This document shows, one piece after another, positions 11,909 to 22,455 of a stretch of DNA of 64,000 bases. Location of the stretch: assembly GCA_019096065.1 (NCBI GenBank), contig JAGUCH010000001.1, forward strand, positions 12,400,001 to 12,464,000. Direction: 5' to 3'. The notes below the pieces were generated by a model, which did not search any database, was not told the DNA's origin, and was given only the letters and a program-made list of their open reading frames with translations. This DNA is from Paracyclopina nana (taxonomy: Eukaryota > Arthropoda > Copepoda > Cyclopoida > Cyclopettidae). The position numbers and the translations under genes were made by a program. Every line of letters starts with the position of its first letter. The first letter of the stretch is position 1.

Positions 11909-12445
11909 TCTAGCAGTAGGCATAGAATTAGTTCAAAAGAGAGAGGTTTAAAATTGGGTTCATAAATGGCCCGAAACGACATCAATTTTTATTTGGCTTA
12001 CCCTCAAGTTTGTGGGATGCACAGGGCGCTTTAGATGGCATTTTTCTCTCTCCCGTCTCTTCAGACACGGATTCACATTTAAGCTTCATTTTCTTGACGA
12101 TAGGTTTTTGCGAATATTATTTTATCCAGATTTTATCTAGAGCTAAAGCTACAGCTCCTATCGGAAGTTCGGAACCAGATCAAACTTGAAATAACCAAAA
12201 TTTTCTGGAAAATTTCCTTTCCTGCCACCCCGTCATTTTTTGGCAGTTTTCTCAATACGGCATTGATTTGAGAATGAATAATGAATTACTCGTTCCATTT
12301 ACAGTTTTGACCGCGGTGTTGAGAAAATTCAAAATTGTCTACAGCTTGCAGCAGCTGAAAGGTTGCGAGAGTGAAGTTACAGTTTTTGCGGACTCAACGG
12401 ACAACGGTTGAGAGTTTTCTGTCAAACAAGAAACGACAGTACAGG

Positions 12446-12929
12446 TAGAGGTGTATCGGGCCAAGAAATGTCGGGCTCGGGTCGGGCTCGGGCTTTCAAA
12501 AAATTACTCGGGTCGGGTCGGGCCGGGCCTGAACTTTTTTTTCAGGCTTCGGGCTTTTTCGGGCCAGTCAAAAAATGTTACGGGCTTTTCGGGCCGAGAC
12601 AAAATCTACAATTTTTCAGGAAAAATCTGAATAAAAATCACTTTATTGTTATGAAATTCTCATCAATTACTGAAGGTTATGCAAATGAAGGGAAACTTAA
12701 CAATCAAACTCAATATTAAAGCTCACAATCTGGAGCAATTGTTTTTCTGAAGTTTTGAATTTTTAAAAAATGTCATTCGGGCCACTTCGGGCTTTTTGAA
12801 AATGACTTCGGGCTTTTTCGGGCTTTCTGTAAATCGGCCCGAGTCGGGCTCGGGCTGGGGTCTTATTTAGCTCGGGCCAGAAATTGGTATCGGGCTTTCG
12901 GGCTCGGGCCTGAGCCCGATACACCTCTA
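12446..12929. mobile_element. Non-autonomous hAT-like element 3 (484 bp)
   Basis: Perfect 16-bp terminal inverted repeats (TAGAGGTGTATCGGGC) are flanked by the 8-bp direct repeat AGTACAGG (12438-12445 and 12930-12937). Both ends carry dense GGGCTCGGGC-type subterminal repeats; the centre is AT-rich. The insertion lies 50 bp before the PARI start codon. Confidence 0.88.
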
Positions 12930-12978
12930 AGTACAGGGTTTTTAAACGACGACACGCATCTAGCTATTTTGTTTAAAA

Positions 12979-14934
12979 ATGAAGTCCGTGCATGTGATTG
13001 ACCAAGCGAATTTGGAGGCGACAGCTACAACAGTTGACAAAGTTCTGGAGAAACTTGATCTAACGTTTGATTTTGTGAGTGAATAACATTTTAACATTCA
13101 ACTGATGTTTGACTTTTCACAAATATTTTAGGTTATTGGGCATCCGTTGGAAAATGGCGCCTCTTTGACTTACAGTTCAATTGAGGATTTTTCACTGTTT
13201 ATGGCTAGAAAACTGAATGCCATGAAAAACAGTAGAGTCATCTTCTTCACTGAGAAGGACTCTATCGAGCTTATTGGGGTGATTTTGCGCCAATTATACA
13301 AAGAATTGACTGGACATGCTGAATTCCCAGTGAGTGAAGCCCTTGAAGTTTACCAGAAACTTGGCAAGGACGATGATCTCGAGGATCTAGATGAAACAGA
13401 TGCTTCTTTTGTGAGGAAGGCCAAGAGGATGTACAAAGAGACAATGAAAAATGGCAATTTTGTTGATGGGTGGATGTTGGCAAAAATGATCAGGAGCAAC
13501 AAAACTCTTTATGTAGAGGCTCTAACTGATAAAAGCTTTCTCATCGTCTTTGGGGGCAAAATGCAAGGAGCATCTAAGGACTTATTTGAAGCCTTTTTTA
13601 GTGGTGCCAAAGCAATGACCAAAATTCAAGTCGGCCTTTCCCTTGATGCCAGCCTGAATGGAAATGCGGATATTGATATTCTTATGGAACCCTGGAGCCT
13701 CTCTGATCTTGATTTAGAGTCATCAGAGTTGCAAGCACAAGCTGAGAATTCCTCAAATACCGAGGCCTTTTGTCAGGCCATGATTATTAGCGCCATCAAG
13801 CTGTTAGTCAATACCAGGGAAGAATTGTCATTGGCGAGGATCATCTCTGATGCCAAGGCCTTTCGAGCCATCAAGAATGAAGGTGCCAAGTCTGCGATGC
13901 CGCTTTATCAAACTGTCGTTTCATACGTTCAAAAAGTGAAACTTGGTGGTAAAAGCTACGCTCCAAAATCAGATCATCCATTTGCACCTTTCACCAAGGA
14001 CCTGACAGATTTCGTTGACTTGATGAATAAGCTCCACTCGAAGCTTGAAGATGAGCAAAACGGTGAGAGAGCCCTCATCAGAATCCTTGCATGCTTGAAG
14101 TCGTTTTTCTTCAAGACACTCAAGCAATCATCGGTGGAGAATGTGATTGAGAAGTTGCTGAAAGAATTCAAATTTTCTGAAGAGCGGTGGAACCGCTTCA
14201 AAGACGGGAATCTGGATAACCTTTCCTCTATCAAGCTAATGATGGATAGGGTGAGCACATCTTGCAAGTCAAGCACAAATGCCCATGTCTTGCTTGGGAA
14301 ACTTGATCCTAAGTTGTCAGTGGGGACCACACCGATTGCAATGCCTCACGTGCTGAAAATGTATCAGACTCCAATTGCAGACGTGAACAAAATTACTTCT
14401 TCCTCTCCTTTTACCAGTCAAGCAAATGAAACTTGCAAGCAGACTCCCAAGTCTTCTAGGCACCAAGGAAAGCCAAGATTTGCTGCTGCTATGGCTTGGG
14501 CAGTAGAAACTAGTCCATTGTTACTTAACTCGGCTGATCGCAATGTCCGAACAAGCGGGCCAACACTGTGTGTCGGTGCTGAAGGTGTTGAAGAATCGCC
14601 AAAGACGTCAGAGAAATTTCGGAAAGGGCTTCAAGAAGCAGATGTGGCTCTTGTCGAAGCCAGAAAGGGCATCCGACCGTCTAAGAGCAATAAAACAAGC
14701 AAGCGTACCATTTTGGGTGACTTGAAGAACGTTGAGAAATGGGAGAAAATGACTGAAAAGCTGGAGAGCAAAACGACCAAAAAAGCCAAACTAGATATCC
14801 AAGGAGTTGAGAACGAACTGGATCCGCCACAAACCAAAGCTAAGCCTCCCAAAAGAGCTGGTCCTTCTAAGAAGAAGCAGCCCGCTCCATTGCTGAAAGG
14901 ACAGACCAAAATGACTGCCTTTTTCAGGCTGTAA
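12979..14934 (+). CDS. PARPBP: PCNA-interacting partner PARI / PARPBP
   Basis: Homologue of PARI (PARPBP), about 632 aa, two exons (12979-13074, 13132-14934). In vertebrates PARI binds PCNA and RAD51 and suppresses unscheduled homologous recombination at forks. The C-terminus, GQTKMTAFFRL, is a PIP box (Q-x-x-M-x-x-F-F) with the same end as the human protein (FFRL). The central block around LARIISDAKAFRAI and VSYVQKVKLGGKSYAP corresponds to the helicase-like body of PARI, where the LGGK-YAP element is conserved. The region before the PIP box is basic and low in complexity. It converges on SF3B5 with 41 bp between stop codons. Orthology rests on these two stretches and on length; the rest is divergent. 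Confidence 0.85.
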
Positions 14935-14949
14935 TTCTTCGTTATTTTT

Positions 14950-14955
14950 TTTATT
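14950..14955 (-). terminator. Candidate poly(A) signal for SF3B5
   Basis: AATAAA on the minus strand 20 nt after the SF3B5 stop. Cleavage would fall close to or inside the end of the PARI coding region. Confidence 0.5.
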
Positions 14956-14975
14956 ATTATTAGTGTATAGTACAT

Positions 14976-15293
14976 TCAATCCTCCGATTTCTTCTCGGGA
15001 GGAGGACCGCAGGGTTGCACCATTTTCTCCATGAAATTGAACCTGAAGCAAGTAATGAATAAATTAGTTAAAGTCTCTTGACGACAAAATACACCTTACT
15101 TCACTCGAGCTTTCGACTCGTTTTCCGCAATGGCAAAATAATTCATCATGTCAAAATGGCCCATGTAGGAGGACAATGTGTCTCTGTGCTGGTTGGTCAC
15201 CCATTCGAACTTTGTCGTGTCCGCATGACCCGTACCGATATATTTCGACTGAAGATGCTCCAATTGACTGTGAATATTGTACCGTTCTCCCAT
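14976..15293 (-). CDS. SF3B5: Splicing factor 3B subunit 5
   Basis: SF3B5 (SF3b10), a small structural subunit of the SF3b part of U2 snRNP that helps branch-point recognition. Two exons (15100-15293, 14976-15042) give 86 aa, exactly the human length. The start MGERYNIHSQLEHLQSKYIG and the block YFAIAENESKARVKFNFMEK follow the family almost residue for residue. The intron (57 nt) splits the Lys codon after ARV. I chose the ATG at MGERY because the triplet two codons upstream is GTG. Confidence 0.97.
15058..15063 (+). terminator. Candidate poly(A) signal for PARI
   Basis: AATAAA on the plus strand about 125 nt after the PARI stop, inside the intron of the antisense SF3B5 gene. If used, the two transcripts overlap. 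Confidence 0.45.
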
Positions 15294-16245
15294 TTTCACT
15301 GCACAAATTGAGTTAAGACAGATCGAAGCGGTTTTATTTTGATTTTACGTTTGTTTTGATCTTGAACGTTTCGTAGCTGCGTGGGATCGAAAATTGACCA
15401 AGCTGAAACAATTCCACAAACTGCCAAAAATGTAACATATATCATGCTTTCGATGATGTTGTTTTTACATTGAAGTTTTTTATACTAGTCGATTAGTGCA
15501 AATTCACCTTTTTGAAACTAATAATTGGGGTTAAATGATATTTTTAAAATTAACAGTAGCTGTATAAAACACAGCTCGGTTTCAATAACAACTAACTTTT
15601 GCCTTTTTACTGAGATTGGCCAGACCCTTAATCGATTTAGGGCCTTTCCATGTGGTGTGTCAACAAATAGTAAATGAGTGATCGTGTCAAAAAATGGTAA
15701 CTGTGTGCTATGCAATGCACAATAGTGACAGTGTCAAGGAGTGACTGGCAGATGGACATGTAACAAGCAACCAAAACACACTTTATTTCATACCTCAATT
15801 CATTTATCCCCTTTTTCTTACAAAAAACACCAATTTCAGCTATACGAATTTCTGCTTAGTCTGGTAACTCTTCATGAAAAACAAACTTTTATGCTTTTGT
15901 TCATCTGGCTTGTGTTGTGTTGTGCTGTGCTGTGATGTGACAAATTTCGGTAACTTGGAAAATTTAGCACTGATTGTAGTGTCGAGTTTTGGTAACTTAG
16001 TGTCAAAAAAGCACCACATGGAAAGCCCCTTAGGCCAAATAGCCGATCGGTAATCAGTTATCAGTGCTATAAAAAACTCTTCTTTAAAGAAATTCGTCAA
16101 GAGGATCGGTCTAATGAAGAATTATTTCTCAGGCCCCTCTGAGAACTGCATTCGAACCCCTTCAAAATCTAGACTCTTTCGTTTTCAACGCTAGATTTCG
16201 AGTCGTCACAAAAAAAAAGAATATTTCTGTCCATCATCCAGGAAA
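15294..16245. other. Divergent intergenic region SF3B5 / UBE2W
   Basis: Shared upstream DNA of two divergent genes. It contains the PIF/Harbinger-like MITE listed separately and no other gene that I can support. Confidence 0.5.
15640..16029. mobile_element. PIF/Harbinger-like MITE (390 bp)
   Basis: 18-bp terminal inverted repeats (GGGCCTTTCCATGTGGTG on the left; complement with one mismatch on the right) are flanked by TTA on both sides (15637-15639 and 16030-16032). A 3-bp TTA duplication with G-rich ends is typical of PIF/Harbinger MITEs. Subterminal GTGTCA and GGTAACTT-type words recur inside. No coding frame. Confidence 0.75.
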
Positions 16246-18053
16246 ATGGCACAGTTGAAAGGGAAGCCCTGCATTTCCATCACCTCGCCACCTCCCAAAA
16301 AAGTTCTCCTCAATTCGCCTGCCCAGGTAAAAATAACTTAACTTGATGATAGCCTTTCGCAAAATAATTACTTTACGTAATATGCAATATGTTTCAGTTT
16401 TCATGAATGATGCACATTAATGCATAGATCGCCGTTTTTATGACTACTATATTGCATAGTTAGTTGGAAACATGTTTATTTTCTCATGATCTTTTCACAA
16501 AATATCGATTATGCTTCCTAGTTACTCTCTGAAATGGAAAATAGACATTTGGCTCGCTTTAATATTTATCTCTAAAATGCACAATACAGGCTTGTATATA
16601 TGAGAATTTTTTCAAATTAACTTTCTTGGGTCTTTTCCATGTGCTTGTAAAAAATCTCAAAAGCGTTATTTGTTGGTACAAAAAATTCTCCAAGCCAAGC
16701 ATAAATAAAATTAACAACAAGTTAACAAGCAAGTAATCTAAAACGCAAAGAGACAATGAATTCGGTTTTGCTTTGTACATTTTTTTGAAACTCAAACCCA
16801 CAAGTAAGCACATGGAAAGGATCTTTCTGTTCCAGAGAAAAGACGAGCGTTACAAAATTTGCATTCAGTTCTAAGCTGAATAAGCTTACCTTAAGAAAAG
16901 AAACAAAAAATGTAAAGGGGGAGTTTCAACACGTCCCCTTACCTAACCCTCTTTTCGGGTCTTATCTTGTTGCAAAATTGAAATTCTAGGAAAGGTTCCT
17001 GTTTAGGTGTCCACTAAAGTATCGGCACACCTACAAATAAAATGCTTTCAAAGAACCATGGTACACGCGGCAAATCAATTTTGTCGAGGAGTTGGCCGTT
17101 TTGCTAGCAGAGCTATGAAGCGGGAGGGAGTAAGAGAGGGAGCGAAAGTAGCTTCTGTGTTGCTCAGTAACATTTTGGTGAAAGCCCTATCAGTTGGCGT
17201 TCGAAATACAGCTGCAGACAGACCTTCCTGACTACACTAAGGAACGGTGCATGATTGCTGGATTATGAGAAATCCCTACCTCTCACGCCAGTGCATTATC
17301 AACTTTTAAGGAATTAGCTAAATCGCTTTTTTATGGTGACGTGAAGTAGCTATGTTAGCTTTAATAAGGCGAAATCGAAAGCAAATCAGCGAGTCATCAG
17401 AAGAAGGCAAACTTCGGATGGCTGTACGTGGGGCTCGTTAACCCATGAAGTCGTTCTTCTAATAAGCACTTTTTCACATTTTGCAGAGACGGCTGCAAAA
17501 AGAATTGCAAAACCTGGTGACATCACCTCCGTCAGGCATCAAAGTTGGCAACGATACGATAGATGGATCCGATATATCTTCGTAAGGAAATCATACTAAT
17601 CTTTGCTTTCTCCTAAGAAAAACCATCCTTTTTTGCATCTTGCTTAGGTGGATTGTTGAAGTTGATGGACCTCCAGATACGCTTTATACCGGAGAAAAGT
17701 TTAATTTAAGCTTTAAATTCAATGCACGTTATCCATTCGACTCCCCAATTGTCACATTTGTTGGAGATGAAATCCCTCTTCATCCCCATGTCTACAGCAA
17801 TGGACACATTTGCCTTTCTATCCTTACCGAAGATTGGAGCCCAGCGTTATCGGTTGAAGCAGTGTGCCTATCAATTCTCTCTATGTTAGCATCAGCCAAA
17901 GAAAAGGTGAGATTGTTTTAGTACCTTAACTTGGACTGACGATAATTTCGAGTTTGTGTCCAGAAAAGGCCTCCGTATGACAAAAGCTATGTTCGAACTT
18001 GCCACAAGAATCCTAAAAAGACCTCATGGTGGTATCATGACGAAAATGTGTGA
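16246..18053 (+). CDS. UBE2W: Ubiquitin-conjugating enzyme E2 W
   Basis: UBE2W, the E2 that attaches ubiquitin to protein N-termini. Four exons (16246-16326, 17487-17581, 17648-17906, 17964-18053), 174 aa. The UBC core runs from RRLQKELQNL to the end. The catalytic cysteine lies in HPHVYSNGHICLSILTEDWS, and the C-terminus KKTSWWYHDENV is the flexible tail that is characteristic of UBE2W and bears on N-terminal substrate choice. The first exon adds a 27-residue Pro/Ser/Lys-rich leader not present in the 151-aa human form; the intron after it is 1160 nt. An alternative first exon is possible. The core call is firm, the leader is less so. Confidence 0.93.
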
Positions 18054-18300
18054 AAAGGAATAATTGTTCTACTATGATTTTTGTTATTTGCCTTCGCGAA
18101 TTAGGGCGAGGACAAAGGTTATGCCCTATATTAAATTCACTCAGTAAAACTGCATTTCTCTAAAAGACACAAAAACAAAAGTCATTCAAGGCCTCTAAAA
18201 CGCGTTCTGGTGTGTGCTAAATGTCCTTTTTGTTCAACATATAGACTATATTTCTGAAAATATAAAAACTGAATCTGCAAGCATTTTATATTTCTTCCTT

Positions 18301-19534
18301 TCATGTACAGAAGCTCTGGCAATCCTCGGGTGATAAAAAGTTATTTTCGTTTCCTCCGCAGCCGCCATAGCTGAACATTTCACATTTTCCAGAAGCTTGA
18401 TTGTAATAGAATCTGGGAATTAGTCCCCTGCACGGTCCAATTTCGAAAGATAGGCTGCAAATTTCCTTTGAAATTGGCTCAACAGATTTTGCTGAAGCTT
18501 TGCATCGGCTCTCGCATTTCTCCTTGGACGCAAAATTGTTATCATTTCCGGCACATCCACCATAGATGAAAGTTTGGCATTCTCCACTTTCGGAGTCGTA
18601 ATACCATCTTTCCAATAAAGCTCTACAACTTCCCATTTCTGGAGCCAATTGGCACAACTCAACTAAGCATAGAGGCATTTACTGCAAAAAAAGCTGGTGT
18701 AACTTATTGCATAGATTTGCCATACCGGTCTGTTGAGCAGGGATGTTCCTGGAAGTGGCTTGGCATTTTTGCAGACACTCGTATTCTGTGATAAAGTTAT
18801 TGGAATTTCCAGCACATCCACCGTATAAAAACTTTTTGCACGCTTTATCTTTCGGGTCGAAGAAAAACCTTGGAATGCTTTCTTTGCATGGGCCTGCTTC
18901 GGGTTCACCATCACAAGATGGCTCAAATCCATCGGGCCTTCCTGCTAGTGGCATATGCAATCAAGCATTGGATAGCTATAACTGTGTATAATAATTACCC
19001 TTTACGTTATCAGGCACCTCACGAACGTCATCTCCCCAAGAAAAGCATTTTTCATTGCACTCGTTTTCGGTCAAGAAGTTATTTGCATTGCCCATGCACC
19101 CACTGTAGACGAATTGCACGCATTTTGCTTTATCGGTGTCAAAATACCATCGTGGAGTCATATCATAGCAATTACCAGAGTCCTAGTACATGCCAAAAGC
19201 TAGTTATACACACCATGGGTTGCGTTGCATCTTGCTGTGATTTTACCTTTGGCAAAATGCATATATTGCCCTCTTTTGGCGGCCTTTCTGGCGAATTTGG
19301 GAAGAAACCGAACTTTGCAACGTTCTTAGGCAGAACTCCATACCACCCAAGGCAAGACAGAATTATGGCCACTGATGCAATGACAGCCAAAACTACCATG
19401 CATACCGCAAGGCCTCTCACGCAGCATGGCTTTTTTGCTGTTCTCAAGGCCTTGGATGTGTAGACCTTGATTTTTGGCTGCTCGTCATCGGATGAGCTGG
19501 TGCCCAGAACTTTTTCCTTGTCACTGTTTATCAT
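18301..19534 (-). CDS. Type II membrane protein with four Kunitz inhibitor domains
   Basis: Four exons (19247-19534, 18999-19182, 18726-18941, 18301-18662), 349 aa. A short polar N-terminus and basic RTAKK precede one membrane segment (about 41-62), so the Kunitz domains should be extracellular. Each of the four domains keeps six cysteines and the GGC/SGC...NNF core. The P1 residue after the second cysteine differs: Tyr (GNCYDMTPRWYFD), Lys (GPCKESIPRFFFD), Arg (GSCRALLERWYYD), Arg (GPCRGLIPRFYYN). By family knowledge this predicts one chymotrypsin-like and three trypsin-like specificities. The protein ends directly after the last domain (SFCT). The gene is convergent with UBE2W, 247 bp between stops. 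Targets and physiological role are unknown. Confidence 0.93.
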
Positions 19535-19861
19535 TGCGCTTCTAGCATAAAACTGATAGCAAATGTGGCACTAAAATGCTCTCTTCCGTCGCGAAAGCTC
19601 TTTCGTTTGTTTGTGTTTGATAGCTATATGCACGGGGCCGCAGCTAGATCGTACATAGCATAAGGTAAGCAAAGAACTAAGGCACAAGTGTTTTGAATAC
19701 ATGGCCTCGCACACATGTTCTGCAGCTACAGAATGAATCTTCATCGCTCTTTTTTAGCGTATTAGTCACTTACCTAATTGGAGGACTTTTCTGGAAAAGT
19801 GAGTGAGTAGCTTTATTATCTAGCAACACAATCTGTGTAAATCCGGCTTTTTATTGGACTA

Positions 19862-21751
19862 TTACAGAACAACACAGTTGAATTTTATCTTGTTCTTGTA
19901 TCTCTCCAGTTCGTCCAAGACTTTAAGGCTGATCCTGGTGACTTCTAGGTAGGTTTCTCGGTCAACGATGCCAAATTCCATATCTCGTTGCGTGAGGACT
20001 AGAGTGCCAAAATGAAGCTCCTTCTGAATGAAGCTACGAATCTCAGAATATCCTGGGTCAATGCGTCCGAGCACAAAGTCCAACCTTTTGCAAAGGCTCA
20101 CTTTTTCCCTTAGTTCATCGTCGGCGATCGAGCCATTTTTGTAGGTGTACCACTGAATCAGGTTACGAGCAGCGGTCATTATGAGGTAATGATTGGGATG
20201 CAGTAAAGTATCACTGTAGAGATCAATGAATTGCGAATACAATTTGAACTCTCCCGAGGCACAAATTTCGTCCAGTTCCACCTCGAGGTCGTCCACAATT
20301 TTGCTGACAGCCTCAATGGACATGATATGGCCACATCCCTTTTGGTTGGACTCAGACTCGCTACACACCCACTGCGAGTTGTAGTCCAAGGAATTACTGG
20401 GTAATACGGAGCCACAGCCACAATTTGGGCATTTGATTGCACTAAAATACATGCTCTTACAGATCGAACATAAGTATAATTAATTGTTACCTAACAAAAG
20501 AGCCTCTTTCGGTGGGATCTGAGCATCTTCTGCAAGTGCAATCAAAGTACCACTCTTCTCGTATCTTTTTCCGCCTTTTCACATTTCCATACAAGGCTGA
20601 CAAATACTGGACCGAAATTTCATCTCCCAAACGAATGAGGGCCCTAGCCCTGACATACATTTGCCTCGAGTCTGTATCCAAGGTATATCTTGCATTGCAA
20701 ATGCAGTAATGTGAAGCGATAGCGAATATTGGATAGAGGCCTTTTCCCTCTGGCTGATTGGCTACATAATACAAATTTCAATTTTCAATGTGCGGCTCAA
20801 CAGCAAATATTAGAATGCTTCTTACGAGTTGAATTCATGGGGAATTTTAGGGCTACAGCGTTGACATTGATGAGCCCGATAGCTCGATGAATTTGTGCTG
20901 GCGTAAATCTCGCAGCTAACCGAAGATTATTGGAGAAGTAGCTCACTAGATATTTTTCGTACCACAGCCATTCTTCTTGGTTGGTTACCCTGTCTGCAAC
21001 AAAATGCAAAAATTTGCTGCTGCTTTCCTGTAAGGGACAATTACCGCTATGATGGTCCATTAATTGGTTCGATCGATGCCATTCTTCGCCATTTTCCTCT
21101 TCCAAAAGAAGTAATCTCAATGGGGTGATGATTGCGTAGGCGTTGGTGGGTTTCTCGAAATTATCACGGTTGATATTGAGAGTGGTTGGCCTGTCCGATG
21201 ATTTGCAGCGTGCAATAATTTCGCATTCTTTTGCGTGGTTCGATCCAGAAGAGCACGTTTCGTCGCACATGGGATACTCGCAGTGGGCACAAAAGTAATC
21301 CCTTAAATGGACATGGAGGTTGTCAAGCAAGCCAGTTGTTCGCAACAGGCGATCTGAATTGTACACTCACCCGTTTACAGGCCTAAGGCACTCCAAGCAC
21401 ACTGGTTTTGATGTATAATTGGGCCCTGTCACTGTCCCAGGATCCACCAAAATGAGCTCCATTGGTTTGATGGTTCGAGTGGCAATCAAGACACGACCAA
21501 TGCCATCCCTATTTTCGGTTTTATAGGGCAAGCACACTTGTTCAGGCGGCTCAGCTGGGCTCTGTAAAGAGTCTTATGCATATCACAAAAAACTATGAAT
21601 GCAAGGAAGTCTAACTTACCTGAGACAGGGCCACTCTGTGCAGCTTTAAATGTGCTTCAGAGCAAAAATAGACCAGATTGCAATGAGTGCATTTTAACTC
21701 GCATGGGACCTGACACAGAAAACAGCCTCGGTCCTCGTGCTTTGCAGGCAT
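19862..21751 (-). CDS. SET and MYND domain protein, SmydA-8/msta type
   Basis: Arthropod SMYD-family protein, 536 aa, six exons (21620-21751, 21371-21561, 21045-21301, 20826-20993, 20491-20761, 19862-20453). The N-terminus carries a zinc finger like MYND (GCFLCQVPCELKCTHC, then FCSEAHLKLH), in which one expected cysteine is Ala. The split SET domain begins near GRVLIATRTIKPMELIL. The post-SET motif WYFDCTCRRCSDP is intact and a CPNC zinc pair follows. The usual NHSC catalytic signature reads SHYCICN, so methyltransferase activity is doubtful. Intron 3 (20994-21044, 51 nt) is in frame and stop-free; intron 5 is only 37 nt. The C-terminal half is helical, as in the msta/SmydA group. Substrate unknown. 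Confidence 0.87.
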
Positions 21752-22455
21752 TTTGACAATGAGGTCTACATTTGCCTTTGGTCAACCAGATACTACAACA
21801 AATGCTTTCAAAATGCATGTTTTTCAAGGCCTGCACACTATCACGTACACTGCATGCAGCTGCTTTCTCCTGGGGCAGCTCGAAGGTGGAAAAAGGACAT
21901 CAGCAAGCTTGTCTCGTACCTGATTTTAGGTGGCATCATAAAGCTGCTTCGAGGTGTTTAGAGTGAGGTTAGGGTTTTTACGATCTTTATTGGAATGTGA
22001 ATGCCCCCATCCAAAGATGTGCTACGAAAAGCTTTCTGCTTAATGATGAAGGCGTAATTAACGGCTTGGCATTTTGTCAACATCATATCCTTTGACCTCT
22101 CACCGCGGCCAGTCAGAGAAACGCAACATGAGCGGTCAATATGGTGCAGCTTTCTAAGTTGAGGAATTAGCCTTTTTTTCTTTGTTGTAGTATATTTTTC
22201 ACATATCGCATATTGTTGTAAGGAAGTGTTACACATCTGTTAGTCGTAGTAGCGCTGCTACGTACAGCGGCGTCCCGAAATGGGTGTCCAAGTCAAATTG
22301 TTGAGGAAAAAAATGGAAGTCCCACCCACACGCACATTTCTTTTCGAGGGAGCTGCAGCAGCAGTCTAAGTGACATGCAAAAGAAGATCATGAGATAAAG
22401 AGCCAGTTATATGTAGATATCGTAGCGTATGTACATCGTCATGATTGTTATTTCT
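21752..22455. other. Intergenic between SMYD start and LD-protein stop
   Basis: Promoter of the SMYD gene and 3' UTR of the LD-motif gene, both on the minus strand. I looked for LIM-domain exons that might extend the LD gene and found none. Confidence 0.5.

Larger units (their letters stand above)
9151..12978. other. Gene-free island carrying three hAT-type MITEs
   Basis: This 3.8-kb stretch lies between the divergent headcase and PARI starts. It contains the three elements listed separately and otherwise AT-rich DNA with no convincing coding frame. The first 700 bp is moderately GC-rich, like the headcase 5' exon, and probably holds its promoter and 5' UTR. Confidence 0.6.

Noticed and set aside
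17007..17231. Open frame inside the first UBE2W intron
   Set aside because: Short, basic, no recognisable domain and no splice sites that join it in phase to exon 2; could at most be an alternative first exon.
21045..21060. 17-nt intron (GTAATTGTCCCTTACAG) in the SMYD gene
   Set aside because: Too short to splice; the 51-nt intron using the same donor is sufficient.
21752..22455. LIM-domain exons for the LD-motif gene
   Set aside because: No Cys/His spacing of the LIM type in any minus-strand frame here, and the reading frame already ends in a clean CaaX stop.
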